A stretch of DNA of 64,000 nucleotides from Allobosea sp. UNC402CLCol. GTDB taxonomy: Bacteria; Pseudomonadota; Alphaproteobacteria; Rhizobiales; Beijerinckiaceae. Positions 8,787-17,810 of this stretch are shown one piece after another. The first letter of the stretch is position 1. The number at the start of each line of letters is the position of its first letter. The translations under genes and the position numbers were made by a program. Under the pieces are notes generated by a model. That model was not told where the DNA came from. It did no database searches and was given only the letters and a program-made list of their open reading frames with translations. Location of the stretch: NCBI RefSeq assembly GCF_000745475.1, contig NZ_JQJJ01000009.1, forward strand, positions 496,001-560,000, in the 5' to 3' direction.

Positions 8787-10196
8787 TCAGAAGGCCGCCG
8801 CCCGCGTGGGCGCGACGAGACCGAGGCGTTCGCGCGACCACCAGCGGCCGAGCATCATCACCGACACCACCGCGAGGCCGATCACGAGCCCGATCCAGAT
8901 GCCGCGTCCGGCCAGCGGCGTGAGGAAGCCAAGTGCTGCCGAAAGCGGCAGGCCGATGCCCCAATAGCCCAGGCCGGCGAAGATCATCGGCAGCCGCGTA
9001 TCGCCGAGGCCGCGCAGGATCGAGGCGCCGACGACCTGCGCCCCGTCGGCGAGCTGGAAGACGGCGGCGTAGAACAGGAACGTCATGGCAAGCCCGGCGA
9101 CCTCCGCGGCTCCGGGTTTCGAGACGTCGAGGAAGGGCGCGACGAGCCATTGCGGAGCGAGCGCCATCAAGAGCGCGGTCGAGGCCATGAAGCTCAGGGC
9201 GAGGAACAGCGCCGTGGCGCCCGCGCGCCGGACACCCTCGCTGTCGCCGGCCCCGAAGGCGCGCCCGACCCTGACCGTGCCGGCCTGCCCGATGCCGAGC
9301 GGCACCATGAAGGTCAGCGAGGCGATCTGGATCGCGATGGCATGCGCCGCGAGCGGGCTCTCCCCGAACAGGCCCATCATGAAGGCGGCGCCGTTGAAGA
9401 TCACGACCTCGAAGGCGACCGTCAGCCCGATCGGGAAGCCGATGCGCCAATAGGTCCGGTAGCGCGGCCAGTCCGGCACCCAGAAGCGCCCGAGCAGGTG
9501 GTAGCGGCGGAAGCGCCGGTCGAGCGAGACGACGAGCGCGAGACCGGCGAACATCAGCGCCGAGGACAGCGCAGTCGCGAGGCCGGAGCCCGGCAGGCCC
9601 AGCGCCGGAAAGCCGAGATGCCCGAACATCAGGCACCAGTTGGCGAAGGCGTTGAAGGCGACGGCGAAGAGGACGACGATGAAGGCCCAGCGCGGCCGCT
9701 GCAGCGCCGCGACGAAGCCGCGCAGGCACAGATAGAAGAAGAAGGGCAGCAGCCCCCATTGCAGCGTATGGACATAGGATGCGGCCGCCTTCGACAGCGC
9801 CGGATCCTGCCCCATCGCGTTCAGGATGGCTTCGGCCTGCCAGAGGACCAGCCACATCGGGCCGGCCATCGTCGCCGCCGCCCAGAAGCCTTGTCGCACC
9901 GTCCGGCGCAGGTCGCGCACGGCATGGCGGTTGCGGCCGAGCTCGATCGCGATCATCGGCGAGACCGCGCTCATCACGCCGATGCCGAAGATCAGGAAGG
10001 CGGTGTAGAGATTGCTGCCGAGTGCGCCAGCCGCCAGCGCCTGCGGGCCGAGATGGCCCATCATCACGACATCGGTGGCCGTCATCGCCGTCTGCGCGAC
10101 ATTGGTCAGCACCATCGGCCAGCTCAGGGCGAGCATGGCCCGGGCCTCGGTGAGCCAGGGATGGGAACGGGCGGGGGCTGCGGCGACGGTTGACAT
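8787..10196 (-). CDS. MATE-family multidrug/metabolite efflux transporter (NorM-like)
   Basis: 469 residues and about twelve membrane spans in two six-helix halves. The N-terminal segment LALSWPMVLTNVAQTAM and the later GLGDTRLPMIFAGLGYWGIGLPL region are typical of NorM/MATE exporters, which use Na+ or H+ gradients to expel cationic drugs or metabolites. It is monocistronic and divergent from the M20 amidohydrolase gene, with about 135 bases between the two starts. The substrate is not predictable. Confidence 0.9.
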   Translation of the reverse strand: MSTVAAAPARSHPWLTEARAMLALSWPMVLTNVAQTAMTATDVVMMGHLGPQALAAGALGSNLYTAFLIFGIGVMSAVSPMIAIELGRNRHAVRDLRRTVRQGFWAAATMAGPMWLVLWQAEAILNAMGQDPALSKAAASYVHTLQWGLLPFFFYLCLRGFVAALQRPRWAFIVVLFAVAFNAFANWCLMFGHLGFPALGLPGSGLATALSSALMFAGLALVVSLDRRFRRYHLLGRFWVPDWPRYRTYWRIGFPIGLTVAFEVVIFNGAAFMMGLFGESPLAAHAIAIQIASLTFMVPLGIGQAGTVRVGRAFGAGDSEGVRRAGATALFLALSFMASTALLMALAPQWLVAPFLDVSKPGAAEVAGLAMTFLFYAAVFQLADGAQVVGASILRGLGDTRLPMIFAGLGYWGIGLPLSAALGFLTPLAGRGIWIGLVIGLAVVSVMMLGRWWSRERLGLVAPTRAAAF

Positions 10197-10331
10197 GGCG
10201 CTCCGCTTCTACCCGCGATTGCCGATCGCAGACAGCCACCCGCGCAGGGGGGCGGCTGCGCGCCGGGCGGGTCGACAAGCCGGGATGCGGCCTGCATCTT
10301 GCCTCGCGCTAAGCAAGGAGGGTTGTCGTTC

Positions 10332-11561
10332 ATGAGCACCAATCTGCGGATCGACGGCGCGCGGCTGACCTCGCGGCTGGCAGATCTGGCGCGCATCGGC
10401 GCGACGCCGGAGGGCGGCTGCCGCCGTCTTGCCCTGACCGATGAGGACAGGCAGGGCCGCGACTGGCTCGTCGGCCAGCTCGAGACGCTCGGCCTCGACG
10501 TCCGCATCGACGCGATCGGCAACATCGTCGGCATCCTGAAGGGCCAGCTCGATGGACCCGCCGTCATCATGGGCTCGCATATCGACACGGTCGGCACCGG
10601 CGGGCGCTTCGACGGCGCGCTCGGCGTCGTCGCCGGCGTCGAGGTGTTGGCGGCCCTGCGCGATGCCGGCCTCACGCCGAAGCGCGACATGGCCGTCATC
10701 GCCTTCACCAACGAGGAGGGAGCTCGATTCCATCCCGACATGCTCGGCTCCTATGTCTGGGCCGGCGGGATGAGCGTCGAGGCCGCCCACCGCGAAGTCG
10801 ATTCCGAAGGCGTCGGCCTCGGGGCCGAGCTGAAGCGCATCGGCTATGAAGGCGCGGAGCGGCCCGGCTTCCTGCCCGCGCATGCCTATCTGGAGATGCA
10901 TATCGAGCAGGGGCCGGTCCTCGAGAACGAGGGCGGCGGTCTCGGCGCCGTCACCGGCATCCAGGCGATCACCTGGCTGGAATTGACGCTGAAGGGCCGC
11001 CCGAGCCATGCCGGCACGACGCCGATGGCCTATCGCAAGGATCCGGGGCTGGCGGCTGCGCGCATCAATATCTTTGCCAACGAGCTCACCAAGACCATCC
11101 CGCACCAGCTCGCCAATTCCGGCGTCATCCGCGTGCAGCCCGGCAACGTCAACGTCGTGCCCGAGACGGTGGTGATGACGCTCGACTTGCGCAATCCGCA
11201 GGATGCGCCGCTCGCCCAGGCCGAGGAGGCGGTGCGCCGCTTCTGCGCCGAGCTTTCGGAGCGCGACGGCATCGCCATCGCCTTCCGCGATCTCGCGCGC
11301 TTCCCGGCGACGCCCTTCGCCGAAGAGCTGATCGCCGAGGTCGAACGCAGCGCGGGCGAATTCGGCTTGCCGATCCGGCGCATGATTTCCGGCGCCGGCC
11401 ACGACGCCCAGATGATGGCGCGGCTTTGCCCGACTGCCATGGTCTTCATCCCCTCGATCGGCGGGCTCTCGCACAACCCGGCCGAGTTCAGCACCGACGA
11501 AGACATGGTCGCCGGCGCCAATGTGTTGCTCGCCACCGCCTGGCGCGTGGCGAACGCCTGA
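10332..11561 (+). CDS. Zn-dependent M20 amidohydrolase (N-carbamoyl-L-amino-acid hydrolase / allantoate amidohydrolase family)
   Basis: 409 residues. The metal-site motifs of the HyuC/AllC/beta-ureidopropionase branch of peptidase family M20 are present: GSHIDTV (His83), FDGALGV (Asp94), TNEEGARF (Glu128/Glu129), and a C-terminal SGAGHDAQMMA...SHNPAEF segment. Members hydrolyse N-carbamoyl-L-amino acids, allantoate or ureidopropionate, releasing ammonia and CO2 from the ureido group. AGGAGG at 10316-10321 sets the start at 10332 rather than at the open codon 33 bases upstream. The amidase gene begins 11 bases after the stop, so the two form an operon. Confidence 0.88.
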   Translation: MSTNLRIDGARLTSRLADLARIGATPEGGCRRLALTDEDRQGRDWLVGQLETLGLDVRIDAIGNIVGILKGQLDGPAVIMGSHIDTVGTGGRFDGALGVVAGVEVLAALRDAGLTPKRDMAVIAFTNEEGARFHPDMLGSYVWAGGMSVEAAHREVDSEGVGLGAELKRIGYEGAERPGFLPAHAYLEMHIEQGPVLENEGGGLGAVTGIQAITWLELTLKGRPSHAGTTPMAYRKDPGLAAARINIFANELTKTIPHQLANSGVIRVQPGNVNVVPETVVMTLDLRNPQDAPLAQAEEAVRRFCAELSERDGIAIAFRDLARFPATPFAEELIAEVERSAGEFGLPIRRMISGAGHDAQMMARLCPTAMVFIPSIGGLSHNPAEFSTDEDMVAGANVLLATAWRVANA

Positions 11562-11572
11562 GGATCTCCCGC

Positions 11573-12985
11573 ATGACGACGATCGCTTCGCTCTCGGCCG
11601 CCGAGCTCGGCCCCCTCTACGCCAGCAAGGATGTGTCGCCGGTCGAGGTCGCGAAGGACGCGCTCGCCCGCATCGAGCGCTTCGAGCCGCAGATCAACGC
11701 CTTCGTCCATCGCGACGAAGCGGCGACGCTCGCCATGGCTGAGGCGTCTCAAGCGCGCTGGCTCAAGGGCGAGGCGACCGGCCCGCTCGACGGCGTGCCG
11801 GTCACGATCAAAGACAACATCGCCGTCGCCGGCTGGCCGATGCGGCGCGGCTCCGCCGTGGCCTCCGACGCGCCCTTCCCGGAGGATGCGCCGGCCACGG
11901 CCCGCCTGCGTGAAGCCGGCGCCGTCTTTCTCGGCAAGACGACCATGCCGGAATATGGCTGGAAGGGTGTCGGCGATTCGCCGCTCACCGGCATCACCCG
12001 CAATCCCTGGAACATCGGCACGGGGCCGGGCGGCTCTTCTGCGGGAGCGGCATCGGCTGCGGCGCTCAATCTCGGCTGCATCCATATCGGCACCGACGGG
12101 GCCGGCTCGGTCCGTATCCCTGCCGCCTTCACCGGCGTCGTGGGGCTCAAGCCGAGCTATGGCCGCGTGCCGGCCTGGCCGATCTCGACCATGGGCTTCC
12201 TCGCCCATCTCGGCCCGCTCACCCGCACGGTGACCGATACGGCGCTGGCGATGCAGGTGATCGGCCAGCCGGACGAGCGCGACATGACGGCGATGACGGG
12301 CAGGCCGCCGGACTATGTCGACGGCCTCAAGGGCGGGCTCAGGGGCCTGCGCGTCGCCTGGTCGCCGCGGCTCGGCCTCGACGTGCCGGTGGATCCCGAG
12401 ATCGCGGCGCTGACGAGCGCAGCGGCACAGCTTTTCGCCGAGCTCGGCGCGACGGTCGAGGAGGCCGATCCCGGCTTCGCCGATCCGATCGAAACCCTGA
12501 TCACCTTATGGGCATCGGGCGCGGCGCTGGCACTGCGCGACACCGATGCTGGCGGTCGGGCGCGGATGGATCCGGGCCTCGTCGCCGTCGCCGGGCAAGG
12601 CGAGCGCATTCCGGCCTCGGCCTATGTCGATGCGCTGCTCAATCAGCGCAACGCACTGGCGCTGTGCATGGCCCGCTTCCACGCCCGCTTCGACCTGCTG
12701 CTCACGCCGGCCCTGCCGCTGCCGGCCTTCTCGGTGGGCCGCAACACGCCCGAGCATGGCGCCTATGGCGATGACTGGACCCGCTGGACGCCCTTCACCT
12801 ACCCCTTCAACCTCACCCAGCAGCCCGCGATTTCCGTGCCTTGCGGCCTGACCGAGGCCGGGCTGCCGGCGGGGCTGCAGATCGTCGGCGCTTTCGGGCG
12901 CGATGCGCTGGTGTTGCGGGCGGCCGCCGCCTTCGAACAGGCCAAACCCTTCGCCCGCGTCGATCAGCCGATCAAACCGATTTAA
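11573..12985 (+). CDS. Amidase (amidase-signature family)
   Basis: 470 residues, the normal family length. The Ser-cisSer-Lys triad is visible: Lys80 (VTIKDN), Ser155 (GPGGSSAGAA) and Ser179 (GTDGAGSVRIPAAF), with the 24-residue spacing between the two serines seen in other family members. It would hydrolyse carboxamide bonds in the cytoplasm, for example amino-acid or aryl amides. The frame is open upstream into the previous gene, but the ATG at 11573 has GAGGA over the preceding stop. Being co-transcribed with an M20 ureidohydrolase fits breakdown of N-blocked amino-acid derivatives. Confidence 0.9.
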   Translation: MTTIASLSAAELGPLYASKDVSPVEVAKDALARIERFEPQINAFVHRDEAATLAMAEASQARWLKGEATGPLDGVPVTIKDNIAVAGWPMRRGSAVASDAPFPEDAPATARLREAGAVFLGKTTMPEYGWKGVGDSPLTGITRNPWNIGTGPGGSSAGAASAAALNLGCIHIGTDGAGSVRIPAAFTGVVGLKPSYGRVPAWPISTMGFLAHLGPLTRTVTDTALAMQVIGQPDERDMTAMTGRPPDYVDGLKGGLRGLRVAWSPRLGLDVPVDPEIAALTSAAAQLFAELGATVEEADPGFADPIETLITLWASGAALALRDTDAGGRARMDPGLVAVAGQGERIPASAYVDALLNQRNALALCMARFHARFDLLLTPALPLPAFSVGRNTPEHGAYGDDWTRWTPFTYPFNLTQQPAISVPCGLTEAGLPAGLQIVGAFGRDALVLRAAAAFEQAKPFARVDQPIKPI

Positions 12986-13031
12986 CCGGCATTTTTTCTG
13001 CAGTCGCTCCTTTGCCGCGCGATCCAACGCC

Positions 13032-13055
13032 AAGGGCCGGATATTCCGGCCCTTT
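13032..13055 (+). terminator. Probable terminator after the amidase gene
   Basis: AAGGGCCGG at 13032-13040 pairs perfectly with CCGGCCCTT at 13046-13054 around the loop ATATT, followed by a short T-rich run (TTTCGTCGTTTT). It lies 47 bases past the amidase stop and 145 bases before the ABC binding-protein gene. The hydrolase pair and the transporter are therefore probably separate units. Confidence 0.7.
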
Positions 13056-13198
13056 CGTCGTTTTGCGCCGCTCTGGCACGAACCCTGCAGGCGACCGCGC
13101 TGCCTGAAGGAGCGTCTTCGGCGTGTTGTCAGGGAGAGTTTTTCTGCCCAAACTCGCGCCAAGGCCGCCCGCTCAGAGGTTGCCACACAGGGGAGAGA

Positions 13199-14800
13199 AT
13201 GATGGATCGCAGGACGTTTCTGAAATCCGCGACCGGTGCCGGCGTTGCTGCCGCGGCAGGGGGGCTGGCGATGCCGGCCCTGGCGCAAGGCGCGGCGGCC
13301 AAGACCCTGCGCTTCGTACCGCAGGCGAACCTCGCCAATTTCGACCCCATCTGGGGGACGCAATATGTCGTCCGCAATGCCGCGGCGCTGGTCTGGGACA
13401 CGCTCTACGGCATTGATTCCAAGTTCCAGCCGCAGCGCCAGATGGTCGAGTCCGAGGAAGTCTCGGCCGATGGATTGACCTGGACCTTCAAGCTGCGGCC
13501 GGGCCTGAAATTCCATGACGGCACGCCGGTTCTCGCCAGGGACGTGGTCCAGAGCCTGGTGCGCTGGTCCGCCCGCGATCCGATGGGGCTGATGCTCCGC
13601 GCCATCCAGGTCGAGCTCGCGCCGATCGATGACCGAAGCTGGAAATGGGTGCTGAAGCAGCCCTTCCCGAAGATGCTGCTGGCACTCGCCAAGAACAACG
13701 CGCCCTGCTCCTTCATCATGCCGGAGCGCATCGCCAAGACCGACCCCTTCACGCAGATCACCGAATTCGTCGGCTCCGGCCCGATGAAGTTCGCCCGGAA
13801 CGAATGGGTTCCCGGCGCCAAGGCCGTCTTCGAGAAGTTCACCGACTATGTTCCGCGCTCCGAGAAGGCGGACTGGCTGGCCGGCGGCAAGAACATCCTC
13901 GTCGACCGCGTCGAATGGGTCATCATGCCCGATCCCGCGACGGCGGCCGCAGCCCTGCAGAACGGTGAGGTCGACTGGTGGGAGACGCCGCTCTCCGACC
14001 TCGTGCCCGTGCTCAAGGGCAATGCCAACATCAATGTCGATATCGGCGATCCGCTCGGCAATATCGGCTCCTTCCGCATGAATCACCTCTTCCCGCCCTT
14101 CAACAACGTCAAGGTGCGCCAGGCGGTGATGACCGCGCTGAACCAGGAAGACTACATGCGCGCCCTCGTCGGCGAGGACGACAAGCTCTGGAAGGAGCTG
14201 GGCGGCTTCTTCACGCCCGGCACGCCGCTCTATACCGAGGAGGGCGGCGAGATGATGAAGGCGAAGAACGTCGCCGCCGCCAAGAAGCTCCTCGCGGAAT
14301 CGGGCTACAAGGGCGAGCCGGTGGTCTGCGTCGTGGCGCAGGACATGGCGGCGACCAAGTCGATGGGCGACGTCACCGCCGAATTGCTGAAGAGCATCGG
14401 CATGAACGTCGATTTCGTCGCGACCGACTGGGGCACCGTCGGCGCCCGCCGCGCCCAGAAGACGCCGCCGGGGCAGGGCGGCTGGAGCATGTTCCACACC
14501 TGGCATGCCGGCGCCGACTGCATCAATCCGGCCGCCTACACCGCGATCCGCGCCAATGGCGAAAAGGCCTGGTTCGGCTGGCCCGACGTGCCGGCGGTCG
14601 AGACCGAGGTGACGAACTGGTTCAACGCCAAGGACCTTGCCGAGGAGAAGGCGGCGCTCGGCCGCCTCAACAAGGCGGCGGTCGAGAATGTCGTCTATGC
14701 GCCCACGGGCTTCTACCTCGGCTATCAGGCCTGGCGGAAGAACGTCTCGGGCGTGGTTTCAGGCCCGCTGCCCTTCTTCTGGGGCGTGTCGAAGGCTTGA
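13199..14800 (+). CDS. ABC transporter substrate-binding protein, family 5 (peptide type)
   Basis: 533 residues with a twin-arginine-like signal (MMDRRTFLKSATGAG, then an Ala-rich stretch to about residue 30, AQGA). The rest is a DppA/OppA-type binding domain, with motifs such as TWTFKLRPGLKFHDGTPV near residue 92. It would capture a peptide or other polar ligand in the periplasm for the two permeases downstream. GGGAGAG lies just before the two tandem ATGs at 13199 and 13202. Context suggests N-acyl or N-carbamoyl amino-acid derivatives as cargo (inference). No ATPase gene is in the cluster. Confidence 0.88.
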   Translation: MMDRRTFLKSATGAGVAAAAGGLAMPALAQGAAAKTLRFVPQANLANFDPIWGTQYVVRNAAALVWDTLYGIDSKFQPQRQMVESEEVSADGLTWTFKLRPGLKFHDGTPVLARDVVQSLVRWSARDPMGLMLRAIQVELAPIDDRSWKWVLKQPFPKMLLALAKNNAPCSFIMPERIAKTDPFTQITEFVGSGPMKFARNEWVPGAKAVFEKFTDYVPRSEKADWLAGGKNILVDRVEWVIMPDPATAAAALQNGEVDWWETPLSDLVPVLKGNANINVDIGDPLGNIGSFRMNHLFPPFNNVKVRQAVMTALNQEDYMRALVGEDDKLWKELGGFFTPGTPLYTEEGGEMMKAKNVAAAKKLLAESGYKGEPVVCVVAQDMAATKSMGDVTAELLKSIGMNVDFVATDWGTVGARRAQKTPPGQGGWSMFHTWHAGADCINPAAYTAIRANGEKAWFGWPDVPAVETEVTNWFNAKDLAEEKAALGRLNKAAVENVVYAPTGFYLGYQAWRKNVSGVVSGPLPFFWGVSKA

Positions 14801-14908
14801 CGATGGCGGGGGCGGCGGTGGCCGCCTCGACGCTTCACCCTGCTGCGTCCGGGACATCCGTTCCGGCCGTGGCCCCTGGTCAGACTTGAACGAGGTTCGG
14901 ACAGCCCC

Positions 14909-15850
14909 ATGCTTGCATTCGTCGTCAGACGCATCGTCGCGACCATCCCGGTGATGGCGTTCGTTGCGCTGTTCGTGTTTTCGTTGCTGTACATCGCGCC
15001 GGGCGATCCGGCGGCGATCATCGCCGGTGACCAGGCTTCGCCGGCCGATGTCGAGCGCATCCGCGCCAGCCTGGGGCTCGACCGGCCCTATCTGGTCCGT
15101 TTCGGCGAATGGTCGTGGCGGGTCGTGCAAGGCGATCTCGGCACCTCGATCTTCACCAACCTGCCGGTGACGCAGCTCATCGCCCAGCGCGTCGAGCCGA
15201 CGCTCTCGCTGATGGTGCTGACGCTGATCTTCGCAGTGGTGATCGCGGTTCCGATGGGCGTGATCGCCGCCTGGAAGGCCGGCACCTGGATCGACAAGGG
15301 CGCGATGGCCTTCGCCGTCCTGAGTTTCTCGGTGCCCGTCTTCGTCGTCGGTTACCTGCTCGCCTGGATCTTCGCGCTGAAGCTCGACTGGCTGCCGGTG
15401 CAGGGCTACACGCCGCTCTCGCAGGGCGTCTGGCCCTGGCTCAAGAACCTGATCCTGCCGGCGGTGACGCTCGGGCTGGTCTATATCGCGCTGATCGCGC
15501 GCATCACCCGCGCCACCATGCTGGAGGTGCTGCAGCAGGACTATGTCCGCACCGCCAATGCCAAGGGCGTGGCGCAGAAGGACGTGCTCTTCCTGCACTC
15601 GCTCAAGAACGCGGCGGTGCCGATCGTCACCGTCATCGGCATCGGCATCGCGCTGCTGATCGGCGGCGCCGTCGTCACCGAGAGCGTCTTCGCCATTCCC
15701 GGTCTCGGCCGGCTCACCGTCGATGCCATCCTGCGGCGCGACTACCCCGTCATCCAGGGCGTCGTGTTGATGTTCAGCCTGGTCTACGTGCTCGTGAACC
15801 TGCTGATCGACCTGACCTACACCCTCGTCGACCCGAGGATCCGCTATTGA
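14909..15850 (+). CDS. ABC transporter permease, DppB/OppB type
   Basis: 313 residues, six membrane spans. It starts with the typical LAFVVRRIVATIPVM helix, followed by the APGDPAAI motif and the later EAA-like cytoplasmic loop ARAT..VLQQDYVRTANAKG that docks the ATPase. Its stop overlaps a TTG start of the next permease, so the two subunits are coupled. The heterodimer would import the ligand delivered by the binding protein at 13199-14800. Confidence 0.9.
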   Translation: MLAFVVRRIVATIPVMAFVALFVFSLLYIAPGDPAAIIAGDQASPADVERIRASLGLDRPYLVRFGEWSWRVVQGDLGTSIFTNLPVTQLIAQRVEPTLSLMVLTLIFAVVIAVPMGVIAAWKAGTWIDKGAMAFAVLSFSVPVFVVGYLLAWIFALKLDWLPVQGYTPLSQGVWPWLKNLILPAVTLGLVYIALIARITRATMLEVLQQDYVRTANAKGVAQKDVLFLHSLKNAAVPIVTVIGIGIALLIGGAVVTESVFAIPGLGRLTVDAILRRDYPVIQGVVLMFSLVYVLVNLLIDLTYTLVDPRIRY

Positions 15851-16758
15851 CCTTGCAGCATCCCATTCCGGCGAACGGTATCGCCGCCCCCGCAGCCCCG
15901 GCGAAGCCCGCCGGGCCCGGCAAGCTCGTCCGCTTCGGGCGCTATCTGCGCCGCCACCCCTCGGTCGCGATCGGCGGCGGGCTCCTCGTCCTCATGGCGC
16001 TCATCGGCCTGTTCGCGCCGCTGCTCGGCACCGTCGACCCGACGGCGATCTCGCCCAGCCGGCGCACGCGCGTGCCCTCGGAGCTCTACTGGTTCGGCAC
16101 CGACATGCTCGGCCGCGACATCTATTCGCGCGTCATCTACGGCGCGCGCGTCTCGCTGCTCGTCGGCTTCAGCGTGGCGATCCTGGCCTCGGTCGCCGGG
16201 CTCGCCATCGGCCTCTTTGCGGGCTTCATGCGCTGGGCCGACGGCATCGTCATGCGCATCATCGACGGTTGGATGTCGATCCCGCCGATCCTGCTCGCCA
16301 TCGCGCTGATGGCGCTGACGCGCGGCTCGATCGGCAACGTCATCCTCGCCATCACCGTCGCCGAGATTCCGCGCGTCGCCCGCCTCGTCCGCGGCGTGGT
16401 GCTGTCCTTGCGCGAGCAGCCCTATGTCGAGGCGGCCGTGGCGAACGGCGCGCGCGCGCCGCGCATCATCATCAAGCACATCCTGCCCAATACCTTCGCA
16501 CCGATGAGCGTGCAGGCGACCTATATCTGCGCCAGCGCCATGATCGTCGAGGCCATCCTCTCCTTCATCGGCGCGGGCGTGCCGCCCTCGACCCCGTCCT
16601 GGGGCAACATCATGGCCGAGGGCAGGGCGCTCTGGCAGGTCAGGCCGCACATCATCCTGTTCCCGGCCGTCTTCCTCTCGATCACCGTGCTCGCGGTGAA
16701 CATGCTCGGCGACGGCCTGCGCGACTCGCTCGATCCGCGCATCGCCAAGCGGCTCTGA
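15847..16758 (+). CDS. ABC transporter permease, DppC/OppC type (TTG start)
   Basis: 303 residues. The frame contains no ATG near the expected N-terminus. TTG at 15847-15849 overlaps the TGA of the preceding permease gene (TTGA) and gives MTLQHPIPANG, then a short Pro/Ala tail, a first membrane span near residue 40, and the DppC landmark ELYWFGTDMLGRDIYSRVIYG. The coupling loop (VRGVVLSLREQPYVEAA) is intact. Upstream codons in this frame lie inside the first permease gene and read as nonsense. A strong hairpin terminator follows 33 bases after the stop. Confidence 0.87.
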   Translation: MTLQHPIPANGIAAPAAPAKPAGPGKLVRFGRYLRRHPSVAIGGGLLVLMALIGLFAPLLGTVDPTAISPSRRTRVPSELYWFGTDMLGRDIYSRVIYGARVSLLVGFSVAILASVAGLAIGLFAGFMRWADGIVMRIIDGWMSIPPILLAIALMALTRGSIGNVILAITVAEIPRVARLVRGVVLSLREQPYVEAAVANGARAPRIIIKHILPNTFAPMSVQATYICASAMIVEAILSFIGAGVPPSTPSWGNIMAEGRALWQVRPHIILFPAVFLSITVLAVNMLGDGLRDSLDPRIAKRL

Positions 16759-16791
16759 CGCGGCAGCCCTGCCGCTGAAGCAACCCCCGCC

Positions 16792-16828
16792 AACCACTGC
16801 CGGCGCTTGACGCGCCGGCAGTGGTTTT
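16792..16828 (+). terminator. Strong hairpin terminator between the permease and carbamoylase genes
   Basis: AACCACTGCCGGCGC at 16792-16806 pairs perfectly with GCGCCGGCAGTGGTT at 16812-16826 around TTGAC, and the run TTTT closes it. A 15-base GC-rich stem with a T-run is a good intrinsic terminator. It ends 35 bases upstream of the GTG of the next gene, so the transporter and the carbamoylase genes may be separate or attenuated transcripts. Confidence 0.8.
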
Positions 16829-16863
16829 CGAGCCTGTCATCCCATTATCCGGAGCCTTCCGCC

Positions 16864-17805
16864 GTGAGCCGAATCCTGACCGTCGCCGCAGCCCAGCTCG
16901 GCCCGATCCAGCGCGACGAAAGCCGGGCTTCGGCCGTCGCCCGGATGATCGCGCTGATGCGGCAGGCGAAGGAGCACGGCGTCGAACTCGTCGTCTATCC
17001 GGAGGCCGCGCTCACCGCCTTCTTCCCGCATTGGTGGATGGAGGACGAGGACGAGATCGACAGCTATTTCGAGACGGCGATGCCCTCGAACGAAACGGCG
17101 CCATTGTTCGAGGAAAGCAAGCGCCTCGGCATCGGCTTCCATCTCGGCTATTGCGAGCTCGCCCATGAGGAAGGGCGCAAGCGCCGCTTCAACACCGCGA
17201 TCCTCGTCGACAAGACTGGCACCATCGTCGGCAAGTACCGCAAGATCCATCTGCCCGGTCATCCCGAGCACCGGCCCGATGCGCCCTATCAGAATCTCGA
17301 GAAGCGCTATTTCGAGACCGGCAATCTCGGCTGGCCGGTCTGGCGGACGATGGACGCCCATATCGGCATGATGATCTGCAACGACCGGCGCTGGCCCGAG
17401 AGCTACCGCGTCATGGGTTTGCAGGACGTGGAGCTGATCGTGCTCGGCTACAACACGCCCAAGCACAATCCGCCCGCACCTGACCATGACCGCCTTGGAA
17501 ACTTCCACAACCAGCTCGTGATGCAGGCCGGCGCCTATCAGAACGCCACCTGGGTCGTCGGCGTCGCCAAGGCGGGGCCGGAGGCCGGTGTCGACCAGAT
17601 CGGCGGCTCCTGCATCATCGCCCCGACCGGCGAGGTCGTGGCGCAGGCCGTGACGGAAGGCGACGAACTCGTCATCGCCCGTTGCGACATGGATCTCGGC
17701 AAGAGCTACAAGGCCTCGACCTTCAACTTCGCGAAGCATCGCGAGCCGCAGGCTTACGGCATGATCGTCGAGCGCAAGGGTGCCGGGCCTTTGCTGGGAG
17801 GATAG
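16864..17805 (+). CDS. N-carbamoyl-D-amino-acid hydrolase (nitrilase superfamily)
   Basis: 313 residues from a GTG at 16864, preceded by GGAG at 16851-16854. The Glu-Lys-Cys triad is Glu47 (YPEAAL), Lys127 (GKYRKIHLPGH) and Cys172 (MICNDRRWPE). These are the same positions as in the Agrobacterium D-carbamoylase used with hydantoinases, and the GYNTPKHNPPAPDHD loop and MQAGAYQN segment are also characteristic. It converts N-carbamoyl-D-amino acids to D-amino acids, CO2 and ammonia. A longer open frame starts 57 bases upstream but lacks a ribosome site and would begin inside the terminator hairpin. Confidence 0.92.
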   Translation: MSRILTVAAAQLGPIQRDESRASAVARMIALMRQAKEHGVELVVYPEAALTAFFPHWWMEDEDEIDSYFETAMPSNETAPLFEESKRLGIGFHLGYCELAHEEGRKRRFNTAILVDKTGTIVGKYRKIHLPGHPEHRPDAPYQNLEKRYFETGNLGWPVWRTMDAHIGMMICNDRRWPESYRVMGLQDVELIVLGYNTPKHNPPAPDHDRLGNFHNQLVMQAGAYQNATWVVGVAKAGPEAGVDQIGGSCIIAPTGEVVAQAVTEGDELVIARCDMDLGKSYKASTFNFAKHREPQAYGMIVERKGAGPLLGG

Positions 17806-17810
17806 AGCCC

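Noticed and set aside
8428..8923. Short open frames in the gap before the MATE gene
   Set aside because: They lack ribosome sites and coding-like composition, and their products show no recognisable features.
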